A stretch of 64,000 nt of DNA from Acanthochlamys bracteata (taxonomy: Eukaryota; Streptophyta; Magnoliopsida; Pandanales; Velloziaceae), in the NCBI GenBank assembly GCA_019914995.1, contig CM034127.1, forward strand, positions 12,622,269-12,686,268, given 5' to 3'. The translations under genes and the position numbers were made by a program. This document shows, piece after piece, positions 58,709 through 64,000 of the stretch. The notes beneath the pieces were generated by a model that saw only the letters and a list, made by a program, of their open reading frames with translations, searched no databases and was not told the origin of the DNA. Position 1 is the stretch's first letter. The number at the start of each line of letters is the position of its first letter.

Positions 58709-61665
58709 TTACGAGTAAAGAAGGGGGCAAATTAAAAAAAAAAGACAAAACCAAAAGGCTCTAATTTTTTCTTAGGGCATGGGAGTTAATCTTATATTAA
58801 CATTCCAACCCTGATATGATATTATTCTGAATCTTAAGTTTCTTTAGTTTGTGGTTTGTATTATTTTTGTAAGTCTAATTTTAAGAAAACTAATCTTTTC
58901 ATATTGATGATAGATTAGTTACTTTAGTTGTTCATTACTTAATTATTTGGATTGTAAACTTTTTTTTTATTTTTATGTATAGCATCAAAGAAGATAATGT
59001 TATTATCTATGAATGAATTTTACTTATTATTATTTCTTTAGTTCCAATTTTTTGGAAATTTAAGAAATACGGGAAAGGTTGCTGTTTCCTATTGAGCAAC
59101 AGTAGTAGCTCCTACTACAAAATACAAATACTTCGTGGATATGAACCTTTTATAGAGAAATTTAAATAGATTTGACTTAATCTTGAAGTCTTCCTACAAA
59201 CAAGGACCACGTATAATTACTCTAGAAAATGTGATTGATTAATTAGTTATTAAAAGTTTGAAAGAAAGAAAGCAAGAAAGATCACGGAAATTTCATTAGT
59301 CAAAATCAATGCAATGTAATCATGCACGCCTTGAATGAGAAGGAAAGAACAAACGAACATGCAGAGTTTGTTTTCTCATTAGCTAGCCTATCTATATACA
59401 GAAAGAAAATGAAACAAGATTGAAGATATCTATGTATATATAATAAAGTTAATAAGAAGAAAAAAGTTATCTGATTGAGATTTTGAGATTAAAGATCTTG
59501 AAAGGGATCAGTAGCGAAAGAAAGCGTCTGGAACAAGAAAGGAATGTGATATACTAATTGGAAGTGGACCCAAAAGAAAGAAAGACAAAAAATGAAAACT
59601 CCACGAATTTTGATTGATTTTAGTCCAGATCTAAATTAATAATTTTCGGCAGACAACTGAAAAGTGGCTGTTTACCAGTGTGCCTCTGATATTATTTTTT
59701 TATTATATTTCTAAAATTTTTTTTATAATGTTTTAATAAAATTTTAAAATATATATTATTATAAATAATTTATAAAATAATTAAATTTATTTTAAAAATT
59801 TTAAAATACAATTTTCTCTAAACAATTTTTATTTTTAATATTTTCAAAATGATCCTAAGAAGGTTCTTTCTCACTCTCAAGAGGCTTTTTTCCATCTCCA
59901 TGACCATAAAGGAGGGCGCTTGGTGGAGTGGGTCGGCTACAACGTGAAATCTTTCAACCCATTATATTGTCTCCTCTGAAAATTTTAGAAATAATTTCTG
60001 CTGCGTTTAATTATTAGGTTTCCCCAATTATTGTTAGACAAAGTTTGGATTAATAGCAAAACCGAAAATGAAAAATAAATTAATTAACTTAATAGGTGAA
60101 TTAATATTTTGCTTTGAGTTTGGTCAAATAATATTCTAATTCAGTCAGTTTAACAAATATATTCTTTAATAGTTTCTATTAATTGAGTACTGAAAAAAAA
60201 ATAATTGTAAGTAAAAGATGCTGATTCTCAAAAATTTTGTTAATTATTTGTATAGTAAGCTAATAAGAACAGTAAATTTGTTTTACATATTCAAAAAAGT
60301 TGATGATTCAAGAAGATGGATAATTATAACTCTCAACATTATAAATGCAAAGCACATGAAAGAGAGGTGATGAAGAAAACACCAGCAATCAAGTGTGGAC
60401 ATCTCGTGAACTCCTTAATATTTATGTGAAACCTAATGACAAGCTACGATATTTATCATCAAAGACTCACAATAATAACAATAACGTTTGTCACACATAT
60501 GAAATGAATCCATACTTCAATTCTCTAAATAAATAAATTAAAAACCATCCATGCATTTGGTCATGTACCTATTAAATGATTATATATCTTTGATTTGACT
60601 TAACTTTGAAATCTCATTCATTCATGTTATATGTCTGCTCTTCTACCAAAATTTTAGCTCGTTCATAATTATATACGTTAATAAACAAGCTAGGAGATGC
60701 TGTAGCTGATTTTGCTGATTTTGATTCATAATCCAAACATTTAGAGCTAAAACTAAATTTGATCGAACACACGTTAACGAATGGAATTGTGGGAATGAAT
60801 TTGTGGGCATTGCTTGATGAAGTTAGTCATGAAATGATTGGAAACTTTAGTTCTCTTCGTGACGACTTAATTTAATGGTCAAGTTAGGTTAGATTTTGTT
60901 GTTGACTTATGAAGTTACTCATGAAGATTTGAAATTTAGGTGAAACTTCAAAGTAGACTATCAAAATCATCTTCTTTAAAAAATTAATTTAAAAAAAACA
61001 CGATTTCGTTCCAGTTTATTGAAAGCAACAATCAACGGTAGCGATCATTTCAGGACTAATAATGTGGACTCGTAATATATAATTATGAAAAAAAAATCGA
61101 CGTCCGTTGTTTTGATTCCAATAAGATTTTGTGTGAATCAGAATATTTACATGTCTTCTAGCCAGCAAGATACGTACATGAAACATATCTACTTAAAAAT
61201 TGACGTTAGATAACAACACCTTACCCAAAAGCAAACATTTAAGAAGAACAAAAAAATCAGAAGAAAAACGCTAATGACCTTATCTTGAATGAATAAAACA
61301 TACTAAAAGACAAAGAAATGTAGAAACATACCAAGAGTTTTTCTTGCTAACGATATTCATGATGCGAACATTTTGGATTTATTAGCGATATACATATAAC
61401 ATGCACTGTTGTTAAGCAAAAGCTAAGAAGGACAAACTAATAGGATAGAAACAAGTGTGTGATAACACATGAGACTACTTGCAATACAAAGAAAATGACG
61501 TATATAAATTGGATTTAATGCTTCTCGTTGTATCTCAAAATTCATGAAGATAGAACACAAGCACAAGGCATAGAAGAAAGAGTGGTCATCTTCATCTTTG
61601 TCATCTTCATATATAATTCCATATGTTGATGATGCTATCGCGGAGAAGAATAAGATTGCATTGAC

Positions 61666-62077
61666 CATAGTTGTAAAAATCGGATTAGATATTAAACTAA
61701 AATGCTATTCGGATCAATGGATCACAGATTGATCCGTTGAGTTAAGAATATTAAAGCGTTAACGGCAGTGAAATGACTTATTGTTATGTTTTGTTAGAAA
61801 ATACATAAAAAAATAAATTAACAAAGAAGACACAGAAAGAGCACAAAAAAATTTCAAATAATAAATTTCAAAAAGAATTTTTGTTTCAAAATTATTTTAT
61901 TATTTTTTTTACAATTTAACAGAATTAATAATATAAATTATATAATTAAAAAAATTACTAATAATAAATATTTATAAATGAAATATAACAAATTTATGTT
62001 AACTCGGACTGATTTACGTTCCAGATCGATAATTTTTGGATCGACTCAGATGAATTGATCCGATTTTTACAACTATG
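61666..62077. mobile_element. Non-autonomous DNA element with perfect long TIRs
   Basis: The ends are an exact inverted pair of about 20 bases beginning CATAGTTGTAAAAATCGG and spanning 61666-61685 and 62058-62077. Subterminal GGATC motifs and an AT-rich core fill the 412 bases. No coding capacity and no obvious target duplication (left flank ATTGAC, right flank TCGATA). The superfamily is therefore open, with hAT-like most likely. Confidence 0.75.
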
Positions 62078-62601
62078 TCGATAAGAAAAAAACAAATGGA
62101 TTCGAATAAACAAGGATTTTCGTAAACGCAAAAGGAATTGGTTGCTCGGCCCGTGAATATGAATCATGCAATTCTCCAAAGCCCATATATCTCAGACAAG
62201 CCCATTAGAACTTCTAACCTTTAGAAAAAAAAAGTCCAACTTCAACAACGCAATTGTAAGCAATAGAAATATAACTGCATCACCTTATGCAAACTCCAAT
62301 CTAAGCATCTCTACTACTAATTCTTCTGGAACTTAATTTCATGGGATCCTTGATTTCACTTTGCTGAGAGTTCTGGGCGTTGCAGTTGTCTGCAAGAATG
62401 GCTAGCTATCAAGGCTAGAATGCTTAGGGTTGGATATGCAAGCTTGCTTCTTCTATTTCGTGCATCTTTGATTTGTATGTGTTGATGTTTTAAAAACAGT
62501 CTGCTTATATATAAGGTAAAAATAAAGAGAGGAGAGTCGGTTGCAGAGAAAAGAAGGTAAAGTTGATCACTTACGTTCTCAATTTAATATAAACTATTTG
62601 T

Positions 62602-62622
62602 TATATATATATATATATATAT
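62602..62622. repeat. (AT)n microsatellite
   Basis: About 21 bases of perfect AT dinucleotide repeat downstream of PR-1. Confidence 0.9.
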
Positions 62623-62805
62623 TATAGCCCTTCGTAAGCATGGTACATACACAAAGCTAGCTAAACACTGACATTTACGTCCCACCGACTTTGTCTTTAG
62701 CTTTGTCCAACAAAGGTAGCTAGATTGTTTTACATTAACATTATTAGATTTCTAATAATCAGAACATTTAATCACTGACCGACGTCTATACAAATATATA
62801 ATGTT

Positions 62806-63294
62806 CTAGTATGGCTTCTCTCCGATCATATTGCCCGGAGGATCGTAATTACAGATGATGAATATACCACCATCATCACACCTTCTCCGAGCACAACCGA
62901 TCCTGACAGAGTCTCTCCACACGACCTGCGTATAGTGCCCGCACATCTGTCCATCGGCGCAACTATTACTATCATAATCATAGTACTGCTTCTCAGACAC
63001 CCAGTCTTTTACCGCATCAACGCCGGAGTAATCAGAACCAGGAGATCCCCAGAATATGTTCTCGCCGTAAGGCCCACCGGAATGAATGAGCTGGCAATCA
63101 GCAGCTCTCTTATCCGCGTAATCCTGAGCGTACGAAGTAACGTTACTGTCCCAGGAAACGGGACCGACGTTGACCTGTTCGCGAGCGGCGTTGTGCGCAT
63201 CAACGAAGTCCTGCGGCGAGTTTTGACCGTATGCCCCTGATGATATTATAGCTGTTAATGCTATGGATGCTAAAGCTAACTTAATGAGCTGCAT
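62806..63294 (-). CDS. PR1: Pathogenesis-related protein 1 (CAP superfamily)
   Basis: This intronless 162-residue secreted protein of the CAP/SCP family is a marker of salicylate-dependent defence; family members bind sterols. Seen: signal peptide (about residues 1-23, ending GAYG), the CAP cavity motifs DAHNAAR, GENIFW and GHYTQVVW, and six cysteines able to form three disulfides. The C-terminus is CNYDPPGNMIGEKPY. The CNYx motif is the junction at which PR-1 proteins release the CAPE peptide, and the 11 residues after CNYD would be that peptide. RIGCARRRC is more basic than the usual GCARV. Length is typical of basic or neutral PR-1 proteins. The ATG at 63294 directly starts the signal. Confidence 0.95.
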   Translation of the reverse strand: MQLIKLALASIALTAIISSGAYGQNSPQDFVDAHNAAREQVNVGPVSWDSNVTSYAQDYADKRAADCQLIHSGGPYGENIFWGSPGSDYSGVDAVKDWVSEKQYYDYDSNSCADGQMCGHYTQVVWRDSVRIGCARRRCDDGGIFIICNYDPPGNMIGEKPY

Positions 63295-64000
63295 TTTTTG
63301 CTGAACTCTCTATATATTGATCGTTGTAGGAATTGAAGGAATGTCTCAGAGTTTTTGGGGTATTTATATGTGAAGTTCGTTATTAATTATTGACAAGCAA
63401 ATAATGACACGAGAAAAATTAGGTGGTATATAACTATTACTACATATATTTTTATGTGTTTTAGGATAAACAACTAACTAATAACCAGAATGGGCCTATA
63501 TATAGACAAGTGCTAATCGTTAAAGTTATTTTAGGTCTCTATTTCAAAACTTTAAAACTCATCATTTTCTCCTCCCCCAAAAAAAAAGAAACAGTATAAT
63601 GATCTTAATTTAATAAGTTAAGTATACGCTGTTGTTCCGTATTAATAATGTTTCTAATGATATGTTTACGTTTTATAAGTAACCTTTTTAAAGTCTAATT
63701 AAATGATTAGGTAATAGACTACTACTTAATTTGCATATATTGAAATGATAATGATAATGGAAGGTGCTAGATGATAATATAGATAATCAAAAACTTACAA
63801 AGAAGAGAACGATATAAGGAACTAATCATAACAAGAGAACAAAGGAAAGTTTCCAGCTACTAATAACTAACAAAAGAAATAATGGTATTTTAGTGAACTT
63901 CACTTCTCATATATAGTAATAAATTCATCAATCTTTTCATTCCTTCAAAACTGGATCGGGATTTATCTGAGGCCTGTCTCGAAACGTTCGGCCACGATAT
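63295..64000. other. PR-1 promoter region
   Basis: A TATA element lies at 63361-63368. AT-rich DNA continues to the window edge. No further gene is seen. Confidence 0.6.
63361..63368 (-). promoter_or_regulatory. TATA box of PR-1
   Basis: TATAAATA on the minus strand lies about 70 bases upstream of the ATG, leaving a leader of about 40 bases. Confidence 0.6.

Larger units (their letters stand above)
58709..62805. other. Intergenic between HD-Zip II gene and PR-1
   Basis: No gene is seen. AT-rich repeat DNA lies at about 59690-59850. An element with perfect inverted ends lies at 61666-62077. An AT microsatellite lies at 62602-62622. The rest is unassigned. Confidence 0.6.

Noticed and set aside
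59916-59938. miR168-like string (CGCTTGGTG...GGTCGG)
   Set aside because: It has internal extra bases relative to miR168, and no complementary arm was found nearby to form a precursor hairpin.
1-64000. Bacterial-style defence or CRISPR system
   Set aside because: No direct-repeat/spacer arrays, operons or ribosome-binding patterns. All recognised genes are plant nuclear families.

Overview
The window is nuclear DNA of a flowering plant. The evidence is spliced genes with GT-AG introns, AT-rich intergenic DNA full of small non-autonomous DNA transposons, and plant-specific families: L-type lectin receptor kinases, XTH, CLE, class I KNOX, HD-Zip II and PR-1. The species cannot be named from the sequence. 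No coding sequence of an autonomous transposon, no CRISPR array and no bacterial-type system was seen.

Region 1 (about 0.1-23.2 kb) is a tandem array of intronless clade-IV-type L-type lectin receptor-like kinases. There are four intact genes on the minus strand (104-2092, 3996-6011, 8793-10772, 15518-17503), one intact gene on the plus strand (21268-23244), and one broken minus-strand remnant (about 11949-12915) interrupted by a G+C-rich insert. The genes fall into two types, A (genes 1, 3, 5) and B (genes 2, 4 and the remnant). Flanking DNA shows that an A-B block was duplicated as a unit.

Region 2 (about 26-28.6 kb) is a decayed serine-esterase/lipase (DUF676-like) gene with splice sites still visible but reading frames broken. 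Region 3 (30.5-34.2 kb) holds a decayed last exon of one XTH gene, followed by an intact four-exon XTH. Region 4 (35.2-39.3 kb) is a ten-exon FANCL-type ubiquitin ligase gene on the minus strand; its long first intron contains a damaged TRAIP-like RING fragment.

Region 5 (39.9-45.6 kb) holds two genes of developmental families on the same strand: a CLE peptide precursor and a five-exon class I KNOX gene of the KNAT1/BREVIPEDICELLUS type. About 12 kb of gene-free, transposon-rich DNA follows, with a dense array of Tourist-like elements at 46.8-51 kb. Then come an HD-Zip II gene of the HAT22/HAT9 type (57.7-58.7 kb, plus strand) and a PR-1 gene (62.8-63.3 kb, minus strand).

Functionally the window mixes surface immunity genes (LecRK array, PR-1), wall remodelling (XTH), DNA repair (FANCL) and development (CLE, KNOX, HD-Zip II). 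These are independent transcription units, not an operon-like system. I did not find a convincing new biological system. The most useful leads are the block duplication with a patch of near-identity between two kinases, the G+C-rich insert in the kinase remnant, the TRAIP-like fragment inside FANCL, the CLE-KNOX neighbourhood, and a GC-AG intron plus a homeodomain substitution in the KNOX gene.
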